Assembly: GCF_000835495.1 (NCBI RefSeq)
Contig: NW_015622544.1
Location: 329,704 to 393,703, forward strand
Source of the DNA: Cladophialophora immunda
Lineage: Eukaryota > Ascomycota > Eurotiomycetes > Chaetothyriales > Herpotrichiellaceae
Direction: 5' to 3'
Length of the DNA: 64,000 nucleotides
A program made the position numbers and the translations under genes. This document shows positions 23,302-34,663 of the stretch, piece after piece. How positions within the stretch are numbered: the stretch's first letter is position 1; each line of letters starts with the position of its first letter. The notes under the pieces are model-generated. The model saw only the letters and a list, made by a program, of their open reading frames with translations, had not been told where the DNA came from and made no database searches.

Positions 23302-25438
23302 ATGGCTGTCGGTAGCACACCTCTCTCCCCTAAGTCACAACAAGACCTCAACATGGTCATGCCGATGCCTCCTCCTCTGCTGCATACTCGTTCCGGCAAC
23401 GAGATGTACGACCGTCCTCAAACCCCCACAACTCCTGGAGGCGGTGTTGTTCATGGCTTCACCAGTCCTGCACAAACGCCTCAAGGCAGTCCAAGCAAGA
23501 AACAACTGCCTCCTGGAGCCAACGACCTGCCCAATGTGTTTGACAATGCCATGAAATTGGCTCCCACGTCGCCCACCAAGACGCAGCCGAAATCCCCAGC
23601 CAAACAAGGATTCTCTGCTGGTGACGAGAACATGAGTGAAGATCCCTTCGCAGATCCGCCTGCTCAGTATTATGGTCGCTCAGAGAGCCCCACGCGTCAA
23701 TCCAACAAAGAGAATGCTCCCGCTAGTGGCCTGGCATATGGCAAAGGTGTCCAGCAGAACCATGCTGCCATCTCGCGACAAGAACAATACCGGACAGCTG
23801 ACTCCAAGAAGACCATGACCACAACCAAAGGACTTACGGCCGAGGAGTTGCAAAAGTTGCAACTTCCCAAAGTGAAGCGTCTGGCAAATGTGACTCAATT
23901 GTGTAAGCGTATCTCAACGCTCCACAGTATGGGTCGGGCACTAATTTCTCCCAGACTTCCTTGACTACTATTTTGACTTGCTCTCGTACGTTCACAATCG
24001 TCAGTCCAGAGAAGCTGCCTTCAAAGCCTCGTTCCCTGCTCCACCTGAGACACCAAGAGAAGAGTTCGACACTGCACTCCACAAGTACCTTGGACGTGAG
24101 CGAGCCAACCTGCGCAAACGTCGCACTCGCCTCCGCCATGGAGACTTCCAAATCCTCACCCAAGTGGGCCAAGGTGGGTACGGGCAGGTCTATCTAGCCC
24201 AAAAGAAAGACACTCGAGAAGTCTGCGCACTTAAGGTCATGAGAAAGAAACTCCTCTTCAAACTGGATGAAGTGCGTCACATCTTGACTGAGCGAGACAT
24301 CCTGACCGCCGCGAAATCCGAATGGCTTGTCAAGTTGCTCTACTCTTTCCAGGATGAAGAACAAATCTACCTGGCCATGGAGTATGTTCCTGGAGGTGAC
24401 TTTCGAACTCTGCTCAACAACACCGGCGTTCTTCATAATCGCCATGCAAGATTCTACATTGCTGAGATGTTCTCCTGTGTCGACGCCTTGCACACACTGG
24501 GCTATATCCATCGCGACCTGAAACCAGAGAATTTCTTGATTGATGCCACCGGACATGTGAAGCTCACCGACTTTGGTCTCGCCGCCGGCATGCTTAGCCC
24601 TATCAAGATCGAAAGCATGCGCATCAAGCTCGAAGAAGTAGGAAACACGCCAGTTCCCTTTGGTATGCCGGCCGTCGAAGACCGGTCCGCCGATCAACGC
24701 CGCGAGGGTTACCGTTCCCTCCGTAAGAAGGACATCAACTACGCCAAGTCCATCGTCGGCTCACCCGACTACATGGCCCCAGAAGTGCTCAAGGGTGAAA
24801 CATATGATTTCACCGTCGACTACTGGTCTTTGGGTTGCATGCTCTTCGAAGCCCTCGCAGGATACCCTCCGTTTGCTGGTGCCACCGTCGACGAAACTTG
24901 GCAGAACCTCAAACGTTGGCAGCGTGTGCTCCGAAAACCCATCTACGATGATCCCACCTATTTCCTGTCCAAGCGTACCTGGGACCTGATTACTCGCCTC
25001 GTTGCTGCCAAAGATCACCGATTCAAATCCATCTCCGAAATCCACAAGCATGAGTACTTCGCCGAAGTGGACTTCTCCAAGTTGAGAGAGCAGAAAGCGC
25101 CGTTTGTGCCGGAACTGGATTCGGAGACGGACGCTGGGTACTTTGACGATTTCTCGAATGAAGCGGATATGGCCAAGTACAAGGAGGTGCATGATAAACA
25201 GAGAGCACTGGAGGAGATGGCGGAGCGGGACGAAAAGATGGGCAAGGGTCTTTTTGTGGGATTCACATTCAGGTGCGTGGTGGTCTTCTTCCATTTTTAG
25301 CCATGCACATTTCAGCCAACTGCGGTGGTGGCAATATGCTAACTCATGATGTGATTGTCCAGACATCGCAAACCAGATGCCGAAGGAAGCCCGCGGAAGA
25401 GGATCGAGACCGAAGGCACATTCGGAACGATCTTCTGA
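23302..25438 (+). CDS. sidB: NDR-family mitotic exit/septation kinase, Dbf2/SidB
   Basis: Exons 23302-23902, 23955-25272 and 25363-25438 give 1995 nt and 664 residues. The introns are GTAAGC...CCCAG (52 nt) and GTGCGT...CCAG (90 nt, GCTAAC branch site). The first ~190 residues are disordered with many Ser/Thr-Pro sites. A Mob1-binding N-terminal region follows (YFLDYYFDLLSYVHNRQ). The kinase domain has the Gly loop GQGGYGQVYLA from 272, HRDLKPEN with Asp388, DFG from 406, a split activation segment typical of NDR kinases ending SIVGSPDYMAPEVL, and a C-terminal hydrophobic motif FVGFTFRHRK. Without the second splice the protein would end soon after FTFR. With it, the end is GTFGTIF. With Mob1 it should drive septation in the septation initiation network. 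Confidence 0.93.
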
Positions 25439-25975
25439 GAAGGCGGCTGGAAGTTTCGGAGAGAGTCATAGACACGGCACCAGCAGCTATCCGCTCTATG
25501 CCAGCATGTCTGACCTCTTTTCTCCTTTGCCACTCGTCGATCTGTTTACGGTACGGTATGAAACATGGAAGAAAGATGCAATACGAGGATTTTTGTATGA
25601 GTGATAACACAGCGCTGGGCACTTGATGTTGAAAGGGTAACGGGGGTACGGTCGGAGCGATGAGAATGTGTTCATTTCGGTTTCGCTGGATTGGAATGAG
25701 GCTGGTGACTCACATGGTATCTCACCACGTTGTAATGTGAGAGTAGCGAAATGATAATGCAGCTTTGAATAAGACTGGACGAGCGGGTCGGCTATGGTTC
25801 AGCGAAGGGGAGTTTTGGAATGTCTCATTACCTCCCCAAATAGAAGCCCTTGTCTGCTGTCGACAACAAGCCGTGATACCAGTCAGAAATAAGCAACAAC
25901 GCCGGCCTGCCGGTGTAGAACTGGACACGACGTCTGGCTTGCGATATCCAAAATCCCCAAATAATCGCATGGCGC
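25439..25975. other. Convergent 3' region, kinase / F-box gene
   Basis: 537 bp between convergent genes, expected to be the two 3' UTRs. A TGACTCA heptamer lies near 25706, but its position after both genes gives it no obvious regulatory role. No gene is visible. Confidence 0.5.
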
Positions 25976-27241
25976 TCATATTTCCGCGACCTCTGAATCG
26001 TCAACAAGGAAAATACCAGACGTGCTCCGGTGGTCTCGGTGGGCGCGTTCCTCGATCCTGCCAGAGAGCTCCTCAAACAACGTTTGGTCCCCCTCCACGT
26101 CGTAAGTGGTGAGTGACTTTGGCATCTCCAGCCTTCGAAGTTGGGGCAGCACGGCCAAGCGGCTGAAAGTTTGGAAATCCGTCTTTGCGTTCACACGACC
26201 TTGGCTGTCAATGTACCATTTTGGATGGCATGTCGGCGTGATTCTGAGTATCTCTAGGGGAGAACTTCTGCCAGCCCCTTCTTCCGTCTCTACTGGAGCC
26301 TCGTTGAGGGTCCTCCGTGCCACGTCGGCGGGAATGATCAATTCTCGGAGCCCCGGAAAGACCTGCAAGATATCGAACAAGTTATAGCTGTCTTCGCCCA
26401 GACCTCTCGACTCAGTCAACTCGAGACGCTGCACATAGTCGGCTCGCTGTTCACAGTGTAAGAAGACGTCAGCCCCGGTGAAGTGTGGACAATCCGGGAA
26501 AGTCAGTGTTTTCAAAGTCCGGGGCCAACATTCGATTAGCAAGTCCCACTCCGCCGAACGAAAACACATCACGTCGCTAGCATGGAGACGAGTCAAATTC
26601 GCTGGCCATCTCAAGCTTTCAACGGAATGAATATCGCGGTTGATTTGGAATCCCTTTGGCAGACTCAAAATTGTCAAGTGTTTAAGCTCGGCGATGGCAT
26701 CGAGAAGATCAACCACGGGTATCGAGTAAGAATCTGCCGACAAATCTAGTTGACGCAAATTTACGCATTTAGACAACGGAGCCAACGATGCCACCCTACG
26801 GACAACGTCAGAATTTTGAGGGTTCCTTGAAAGCGTGAGAATGGCTCACGAGAAGGTGACTGCTGGAGGAGCCAAGACCTCCAACGACAATCTGGTTCGG
26901 AAGATGAGACGGGCTGTAAGACTGTTGGTGCTCTCGTATGCGAGTCGACTCATATCAAGATACTTAATCATATTTTTGAGACCAACCCGCGATCTTCGGG
27001 ACCGTTGTGTAAGACATATCGTTCGAGCAAAGAGGTCGAAGTTGCGGCTGGAAAGCAGTGGCCGATGGTAGAGCTGGGGAACAGAAGCAGCATACCACGT
27101 GTGAGACACCAGACAACAAGCCCATAGTGATGTTTGGGCTTCATCGCCGTGGCCGGAAGCAACATGTTCCGTTATAAGGCGGACGACCTCAAGCGGGAGA
27201 TGGACTTGTACGCCACGATATGTCGGGTCACCTATCTTCAT
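25976..27241 (-). CDS. F-box protein with leucine-rich C-terminal region
   Basis: Exons 26850-27241 and 25976-26795 give 1212 nt and 403 residues. The 54-nt intron runs GTGAGC to CGTAG with a CTGAC branch site and joins VTFS to VASLAPLS in frame. Residues about 13-65 resemble an F-box (HLPLEVVRLITEHV, then WACCLVSHTWYAASVPQLYH). The rest has irregular leucine-rich segments (CVNLRQLDLSADSYS, LKHLTILSLPKGF, PANLTRLHASDVM, TLKTLTFPDCPHF, FPGLRELIIPADV) like the LRR arrays of F-box proteins. It would be an SCF ubiquitin ligase adaptor binding Skp1; the target cannot be told. Upstream residues MKIGDPTYRGVQ mark the likely start. Confidence 0.75.
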
Positions 27242-28479
27242 CTGTGGCCTCGTCTTAGGGGTTTCGAGGGGGATGCGCGCTTGCTCGATAGTTTCCCTAT
27301 GCTAGACAATGAATCTTGGATAGTCGAGTGTAGTCGAGGGATCCGTTGTTGTTTTTGAAGGGTCGTTGGAGGTGGCAAGACGAAAACACGGCAAGACTTG
27401 TCGTCCGAATGTCGAGGTTGTAAGGCTTATGTACCACCATCCACCACTAAAACGCCGATGTTTTACCGATTCAAGTGTCCTCAATGAATTATGAGCCTTC
27501 TCTTTCTTGATCTCTTCTCCAGTGTTGTGATTGTTTCTTCGATGTGAGGACGCGTGAAGTATCGACGGGCTTCGTGAGGAGGAGGTGTGGTGACAGCTGT
27601 TCTGGCCATCATACTGGAATCCGTGGTCAACCTGAGATGTGTCTAGAAGACGACTGCGGACTAACCTCCTCTTTTGATAAACGCATGCATATCTCGACGA
27701 ATTTCTCGTTGTGGACGTTTGAGCCTCGAAGCGGTTTGGCATCCTTGCATTTGTGATATCTGTGATGGTGAAGTCAATGAAACGATCAGACACAAAGGTT
27801 GATTGATGGGACCTGAAGTGAAAGTGAACTGTGGACAATGCGACAAGTGCCCGCGCTTGTGTATGGCTTTGCCATCATCAGTCTCTCCTTCCTGATGGCT
27901 CAACACCCCAGGATTTCAACTTCAGAGCGCTCTTCTCAACAGATGCCATGCAGTGTTCCTGATTTCGAGCCACTTAAGAAAACGCGTTTCTCCTTCTTTC
28001 GTATTCAGTGTCCAGTATCTTCGGCCGCACCCTCTCCCTCCTAGGCTCTCACTTTACCCTCATCCTCACTTCCTTCCGGCGCTGCTATATCAACTTGTCC
28101 TTTGCTCTCAATCTCCTTCTAATTTCACCTGTGCTGCGGTGCCTCCAGAGATTGACAGCGACGGTCTCAGCGCTCTACCTCCCCTTGAGACTGTCAAGCC
28201 GTGAGCTTTTGTCAGGCCCAGGAGGTCGCTGTCGCTGTCTTCCTTCTTCGAGACTTCTAGTTTCTCATCTGCCACAGGACCTAGCCAACCCACATCATCT
28301 TCCTTATCTGGAACTCCACATCCACGGTTGCTGGACTTGGAAGCTGGTTGATTCCGCAAGGAAATATTCAAAATCTAGTGCAACCTTTTGGATCCAGGTC
28401 AAACATCATGATGTCCTTTCCCAACTGCTGTCATACTCACAAGTTCTAGACAACTTCTTTTGCCTACAGAAATCCCGAC
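27242..28479. promoter_or_regulatory. Divergent promoter region
   Basis: 1238 bp between divergent genes. The right third is very CT-rich (about 27980-28130), which suggests the leader of the gene at 28480. Small frames here have no recognisable features. Confidence 0.5.
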
Positions 28480-30525
28480 ATGTTGGGTGCCCGAGCCAGA
28501 GCTGCCGAGTATCATGCTTTCAAAGCCGCTTCAGCAAGACAAGCGAGCCGTGAAGCAGAAGAGCACAGATTGCCTCCTAAGCCTGCTCCAATTTCTTTGA
28601 GCGCCTTCACCAAGAATCCTCAGCTGAATCGCAACAAGGGTCCCAAAGCATGGAAGCCACTGATCTTGGAAGATACCCCTGAAGACGACAATGACAGTTT
28701 TGAGGACAATGAAGACACTGCCTCGACTCCAACCCGTCAGAAAGGAGTCGACCGCAGTAGCTCTATCAGCCATGATTCTGACATTGCTCTTGTGTCGAGT
28801 AACCCGCAATCAACATGGGTCGACACCAACAATCCGAGCTCGACGATTCCAACGGCGCCCAAGGCAATGTTGAGATCGACCTCGCAGACATCCTCGCCGC
28901 TTGTCAACCCAACTCCTCGACGGATCCAGCCACACACAATCGTTAAGCAAACACAACAAACCAGCCATCTCAGTGTGGATAGCTCCCCGAGCAATCTCTC
29001 TGGAATCAGTGGGTTCTCGTACCCTGGTTTGACATGGTGGTTTGACTCACATGGTATGCCCGTGCTAGGTCCAGCCGCGATGCCCACCTTCCACCCGGGT
29101 CAATATCACGGCAATTTGATGGTACCAGACGACATCAGCCCTTCCAAGCAAGAGAACAAACTTGCCTCGTTGTCTCATGAACACATGGGCCCATCTGCTG
29201 GTTTCGTCACTCCACATCATCACCTCATGCCCATTTCAGGAATTATTGGGAACTCGATGGTGGCTCCTACGACCTTTGCTCACTATGAAGATGAAGCTGG
29301 TCTTGGGAACCATCCTCAAACCTGGGCCCTTCCATCCGGCCCCCTTGAGCGTCCTGTGGTGCAACACGTGAACTCTGACAGCGTTGTCAATATGGATGGA
29401 AATATCTCTGACGCTTCTTCCTTGCTGGTGCCGAATGCCATCAGACGTTTCTCCTACCCTAATGAAGTCAGCGAGCCAACAAATCAGGGATTGATACCAG
29501 AGCACGGAGCACATCGACTTGCTCAGCAGACCATCCACCCAATTCTTGTCCTACCGGATGACGAACCCTACAACCGCAAGAATAAGATGCAGAGTTTTGT
29601 CGCAGCACAACAAGCATTAGCAAAGACAGGGAAAACCGTTCTGCATAACCCCGATTTACATCGAGTGAAGGCGAGTGAAGCGGTTTCTCCAGCTCGCTCC
29701 ATCAGTGATAATACAACACCAGAGCGTTTCTGCCACGTCCAGACGTATAGCCCAGGACCTCTTATCATTCAAAAAACCCCTCCTGGTTTTGATTCACAGT
29801 TGACACAGTTGACCTCTCATCAAACCATTGCACCAAGCACCAACAAGGTCTCGTCTCCCTTTGAAGCCTTCACTCTGCGAGGGATCTTTGGGGTCGGGAA
29901 TGACGATTGGTTCGAGCTCAAACCTGTTAGCAAGAATCAACGTATGAAGATGAGTCGAGTCATGAGAATATGTGCCAGAGCACAGAGTCCTGATGAACCC
30001 CAGGGCTTTTTTCGGGATGCGAGGAGACAGAGGAAGGAGAGACTTCAAAGTTGGATGCAAATCGCCACTAGAGACAGCAAACCAGTTACAGGTACCCGAA
30101 AGTTGTTTGAGCAGGTCGCCAAAGAATGCCACGGTAGCCATCTGTCCGTCGTTGGCGGCGGCGACGGCGCCGTAAGCGACCAAACGTCAGATGTGGGAAT
30201 CGAGAGCGCAGCGATTCGCGCAGTTGGAGACATCATGGCAAATTTGACCGAGTCTGCAGAATCATCGGAGCTGGGGGCGGATCCGGACAACCTGGTCTGC
30301 AAGTACAAGCCGGCACCGGAGTATGCAATTGAGAGAGGTCGGCTCCTGATGGGAAACATAGGAAGCACGAGCTTCTTTGAGGAGAACACCGGTGGATTCT
30401 ATAGCGCTCCAAGTCGGATTGCGCGTGATCCTAGATTTCGACCAGCGGGAAAGGAAGCAGTCAAGGTCAAGTCGGAGGAGGAATGGAAACTACGACATGA
30501 CATGTACGGGAGAAGGCGGATGTAA
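28480..30525 (+). CDS. Uncharacterised disordered fungal protein
   Basis: I do not recognise the family. The frame encodes 681 residues with no intron. The N terminus is a basic/acidic helix (AARAAEYHAF-like ARARAAEYHAFKAASARQAS). Residues about 60-470 are Ser/Pro/Thr/His-rich and look disordered. The last 200 residues look more ordered: FEAFTLRGIFGVGNDDWFEL, FFRDARRQRKERLQSWMQIA, an acidic/Gly-rich stretch, PDNLVCKYKPAPEYAIERGR and a basic end KLRHDMYGRRRM. No membrane segment or signal peptide is seen. Codon use and length argue that it is a real gene, and its upstream leader is CT-rich. Function is unknown. Confidence 0.75.
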   Translation: MLGARARAAEYHAFKAASARQASREAEEHRLPPKPAPISLSAFTKNPQLNRNKGPKAWKPLILEDTPEDDNDSFEDNEDTASTPTRQKGVDRSSSISHDSDIALVSSNPQSTWVDTNNPSSTIPTAPKAMLRSTSQTSSPLVNPTPRRIQPHTIVKQTQQTSHLSVDSSPSNLSGISGFSYPGLTWWFDSHGMPVLGPAAMPTFHPGQYHGNLMVPDDISPSKQENKLASLSHEHMGPSAGFVTPHHHLMPISGIIGNSMVAPTTFAHYEDEAGLGNHPQTWALPSGPLERPVVQHVNSDSVVNMDGNISDASSLLVPNAIRRFSYPNEVSEPTNQGLIPEHGAHRLAQQTIHPILVLPDDEPYNRKNKMQSFVAAQQALAKTGKTVLHNPDLHRVKASEAVSPARSISDNTTPERFCHVQTYSPGPLIIQKTPPGFDSQLTQLTSHQTIAPSTNKVSSPFEAFTLRGIFGVGNDDWFELKPVSKNQRMKMSRVMRICARAQSPDEPQGFFRDARRQRKERLQSWMQIATRDSKPVTGTRKLFEQVAKECHGSHLSVVGGGDGAVSDQTSDVGIESAAIRAVGDIMANLTESAESSELGADPDNLVCKYKPAPEYAIERGRLLMGNIGSTSFFEENTGGFYSAPSRIARDPRFRPAGKEAVKVKSEEEWKLRHDMYGRRRM

Positions 30526-30991
30526 ACATTGAGCAGGAGAAGGATTAAGTCTTTCAAGGCTGTGGGCGAAGCGGTCAGGTCGGCTGAATATCGCATAGGG
30601 ACGAGCTGGGTGGCGACAGATTGAAGTCTGATACATGTATCCAGATTCCATAGAATAGAGCTGTACTTTCAGACAGAATCCGACATTTGAACTCACGCCC
30701 TTTGCTATGTTATGCGGTCTGCACGACAGAAGAAAGTTGCATTATTCTTCGGATGGCGAGATGGGCCGGTGGCGTAACCGCACGGGCCAAATCTATGACA
30801 AGCGCATCTGGCCATGCTTGCATCGGATCTAAGAAAAGTCAGGCAAATGTGCTCGCGTCAACCATTGCGCACGTCTAGCTCACCAGATCTTCTGTTTCGC
30901 CGTCTGGGCTAGTTATCCTTTCAAGTCCATTCTCTCCCATTCCTTTCTGCCCTTTTGCTGGTAATCTCTTCGTCTAGGTTGTACGCCAGCA
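30526..30991. promoter_or_regulatory. Intergenic, m-AAA protease promoter
   Basis: 466 bp between co-directional genes. It should contain the 3' UTR of the unknown gene and the promoter of the protease gene. Nothing else is visible. Confidence 0.5.
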
Positions 30992-33777
30992 ATGGCGGCA
31001 AGCTACCTGCGGCCGCAGTTGATGCGCTCGTCCAAAGCTGCGTTCGAGTGCGCATTTTGTGCCCATCGCCGCTCCACCCAATTCGCCAGACTACGATGTA
31101 CTCGGTCATTACGTCCGCCTTTGTTGAGATTGTATGCCACTGTGTCCCCTGGTGATCCAAAGCCGCCCTCCGAAGACCCAGAGAAACAGAAAAGGAAGCC
31201 TGAGAATGCTGAAAAGGCCGAGAAACCTGCAGACGGATCTGGGAAAGAGGACCCAAATGTAGAGCCGGAGTCGAAGAAGGCCAGCACACAGGAGTTTTCT
31301 CCTCTCACACCAGAAGAGATCAAACAGATCGATGATGTGGCCCAGATGATCAAGACAGGCCTTCCAAAGGCGCAAGCCGACGCTGTGGACGAAGCCGCCG
31401 AGCTCATGAAAAAAGGCGGAATCCCTAAAGAACTTCGAGAAGTCCTGGAAGCACGACGAAAGGATCCCAGCAAGCGCATCGATCTTGGTACCACGGTGCG
31501 TCTTGTGGGACTCTTTACCAAGATGTCACGCATGACCCCGGAAGAGGTTCGACAAAAATACGGCAAGAGCGAGACATCGGAAGAGACCCCCCTGTTCGAG
31601 CAGTCAAACAAGAGTGAGGAGCATAATAAACAACGCAAGGAAAAGCAGAAGCAGCAGCAGCAGCAAGGCGGACCGAGGGTTTACGAGTTTAAGCTCGACG
31701 CCAGCACAATGATCATGACTGCCTTCATTACCTACTACTTGTACCGTAGCCTGTATCCTGGCGAGACAAGTCGGGAGATCACATGGCAGGAGTTCAGGAC
31801 TACATTCTTTGACAAAGGCCTAGTCAACAAGCTCACCGTCATCAACCGAAACCGAGTCCGAGTCGAATTACATCGTTCCGCCGTGGCCCAGAGATATCCA
31901 GAGTCACCAGCCGCCCAGCCAAACTTCTATTACTACTTTTCAATAGGCTCAGTGGAAGCTTTTGAGAGACACTTGGATGAGGCACAACAGGAACTGGGAA
32001 TCCCCACAAATGAGAGAATACCTGTGGCTTACTCCGATGAAGTCCCACTGAGCGCCGCCATCTTCTCGTTTGGCCCAACACTTCTATTTGTGGGTGCCCT
32101 CTTCTGGTTGTCGCGAAGAGCAGCATCTGGTGCAGGTGGCCAAAGTGGTATTTTTGGTATCGGCAAATCAAGGGCGAAAAGATTCAATCACGAGACCGAT
32201 ATCAAGATCAAATTCACTGATGTTGCTGGTATGGATGAGGCAAAGCTGGAGATCATGGAGTTCGTTTCCTTCCTTAAAGATCCTTCAAAGTACCAGAGGC
32301 TGGGAGCAAAGATTCCTCGTGGCGCCATTCTATCCGGCCCTCCGGGTACTGGTAAGACGCTGTTGGCCAAGGCGACCGCTGGTGAATCCGGCGTTCCCTT
32401 CTTCTCAGTCTCTGGTTCCGAATTCGTCGAAATGTTTGTCGGTGTCGGCCCATCTCGAGTGCGGGACCTGTTTGCCAATGCCAGAAAGAATGCGCCGTGC
32501 ATCATCTTCATTGACGAAATTGATGCCATTGGCAAGTCAAGGGCGAAACAAAACTTTGGTGGTGGCAATGATGAGCGGGAATCGACACTCAACCAAATTT
32601 TGACCGAAATGGATGGCTTCAACACCTCTGAACAAGTGGTCGTCCTTGCTGGTACGAATAGACCCGACGTCCTGGATAAGGCTTTGATGCGTCCAGGTCG
32701 GTTTGATAGACACATTGTTATCGACAGGCCGACCATGGATGGCCGCAGGCAGATATTCAAAGTCCACCTCCGCAAGATTGTCACTCACGTTGACATGGAC
32801 TACCTTACTGGCCGTTTGTCAGCTCTGACGCCAGGATTCTCGGGCGCCGATATTGCCAACTGTGTCAACGAGGCTGCCCTCATTGCTGCTCGCTCCAACG
32901 CAGCGTCGGTCGAAATGCTTCATTTCGAACAAGCAATCGAGCGTGTCGTTGGCGGCCTTGAGAAGAAGTCCCTGGTCTTGACGCCAGAGGAGAAGAAAAC
33001 TGTCGCCTACCACGAGGCTGGCCACGCCATCTGCGGCTGGTTCTTCAAGTATGCCGACCCCCTTCTCAAAGTCTCCATCATCCCTAGAGGTCAAGGGGCT
33101 CTAGGATACGCCCAATACCTCCCCGCCGGAGGTGGAGATGTGTATCTTCTGAATGTCAAGCAATTGATGGACCGCATGGCCATGACATTGGGCGGCCGCG
33201 TCAGCGAGGAAATCTGGTTTGACACTGTCACGAGCGGTGCATCCGATGATTTCAACAAGGTCACACGGATGGCTACGGCCATGGTCACCGAATGGGGCAT
33301 GTCTCCCAAGATTGGGTACTTGCACTATCGCGACGATGAGCAGAGGCTTCACAAACCTTTCTCGGAAGAAACGGCTCGAAACATCGATACCGAAGTCCGA
33401 CGGATTGTGGACGAGGCATATAAACAGTGCAAAGATCTCCTGCTGGAGAAAAAGGATCAAATGCAGGCTGTGGCAGAGGAGCTACTGAAGAAAGAAATGC
33501 TTGTAAGGGACGACTTGGTGCGGATCCTGGGGCCGAGACCGTTTGAGGATCCGGGCGACTTTTCGAAATACTTCAACCCCGACCAAGGACAGAAGAGCGC
33601 CCCGTAAGTCGCGGCTTTCCGTTTGTTGTTGTACCTTCTTATCCATCCTGTTGTGTTGGAAATGATGCTGATCTGTTTCGTGTGTTGTCTAGGCCACCAC
33701 CACCCACGGAGCAACCAGGACCTTCCGGGGATATTCCAGAACAACCAGCACCAGCATTCAAGTCCCTCTTCAGATAA
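30992..33777 (+). CDS. Mitochondrial m-AAA protease subunit (Yta10/Yta12, FtsH family)
   Basis: Exons 30992-33603 and 33693-33777 give 2697 nt and 898 residues. The protein is an ATP-dependent zinc protease of the inner mitochondrial membrane facing the matrix, which degrades misfolded membrane proteins. An Arg-rich presequence is followed by a charged region. Two membrane helices flank the FtsH intermembrane domain ([15 protein letters not shown], and [19 protein letters not shown]). The AAA domain has Walker A GPPGTGKT from 448, Walker B IIFIDEID and the arginine-finger segment RPGRFDRHI. The zinc site is HEAGH at 674-678. The final 89-nt intron (GTAAGT...TCTAG) adds a Pro-rich end ([14 protein letters not shown]... 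KSLFR). If it is retained, translation stops at once after KSAP. I could not decide between Yta10 (Afg3) and Yta12. Confidence 0.93.
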
Positions 33778-34663
33778 CAAGAATCTCTCCGACGTTGTCA
33801 GGCTTTCCTTTTTCGATGCTGCGCGGCCGCAAATCGTGTGGCGTTCCAAGGAGGAGTACATTGAGCTTCAGGCGGAGCTGTTGCCTCTCGCTCCATCGCC
33901 AGACAAACGCGGCATCAGCGACAAGCACGACAATCTCCACCATGTCGATCTCCCTCAACCAAACCTTTTAGTCACGACTTGCTCGGCCGCGAGAGAAGGC
34001 TGAGTGGTTTCGATCAGATGGCGACGCTCGTCCTGTGCGTTTAGAGGGGAAGAAGGGGTTCTGACCGTGTATTGTACATATAGGCCGAGGCTTGGAGGCT
34101 CCTTGTCTTTGATTGCAGCTTCCATGTCCAGCTCACTTCAAGTGTAGAGGGATACCCAAATTCCAGACCAATACTCCTCTTTTCTCCATGGGCTAGATTG
34201 TTTCTTGCTCGGGCTTTGCTCAATGCAACAAGCAGTACGAGGTATCTTTCTGGGTCCTGTAGCAACAAATGCTTCTATCGGATGCTGGAGCCTGCTTGCC
34301 CGTCACCTGCCTGCCTGCTCGGTCGGCCCTAATAAGTGACGAGAGACTCCGTCAGGCGAAATATGGGCTCTATAATACTCTGTCGGCCATGGCGATTGAT
34401 TGCAGTCCTACAATATACCTACCACGCGTCCCCGCTCCGGAGGCGCCCTGACAGCAGCATTATGCACGGCCATTCCTATTTGGAGAGTCCTCGTAGAGTT
34501 ACAGAGATAGCAGAGAGAAAGACATGCATACTCGTACGAGGAACCCCCAATCCAACCAGAGAAGTAAAGACAACAGGCACAGGGTTTCCAACCATCTGCC
34601 TCATTGCACAACAGAATCGATTCATTTGGAAACTTTCTACCGGTTTCTTTCCCTTTGTTTTTC
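33778..34663. other. Convergent 3' region, m-AAA protease / gcn1
   Basis: 886 bp between convergent genes. Frames here are short or are antisense shadows of the gcn1 3' end. No gene was recognised. Confidence 0.55.

Noticed and set aside
25706..25712. TGACTCA as a Gcn4/CpcA-type site
   Set aside because: It lies between two convergent 3' ends, not in a promoter.
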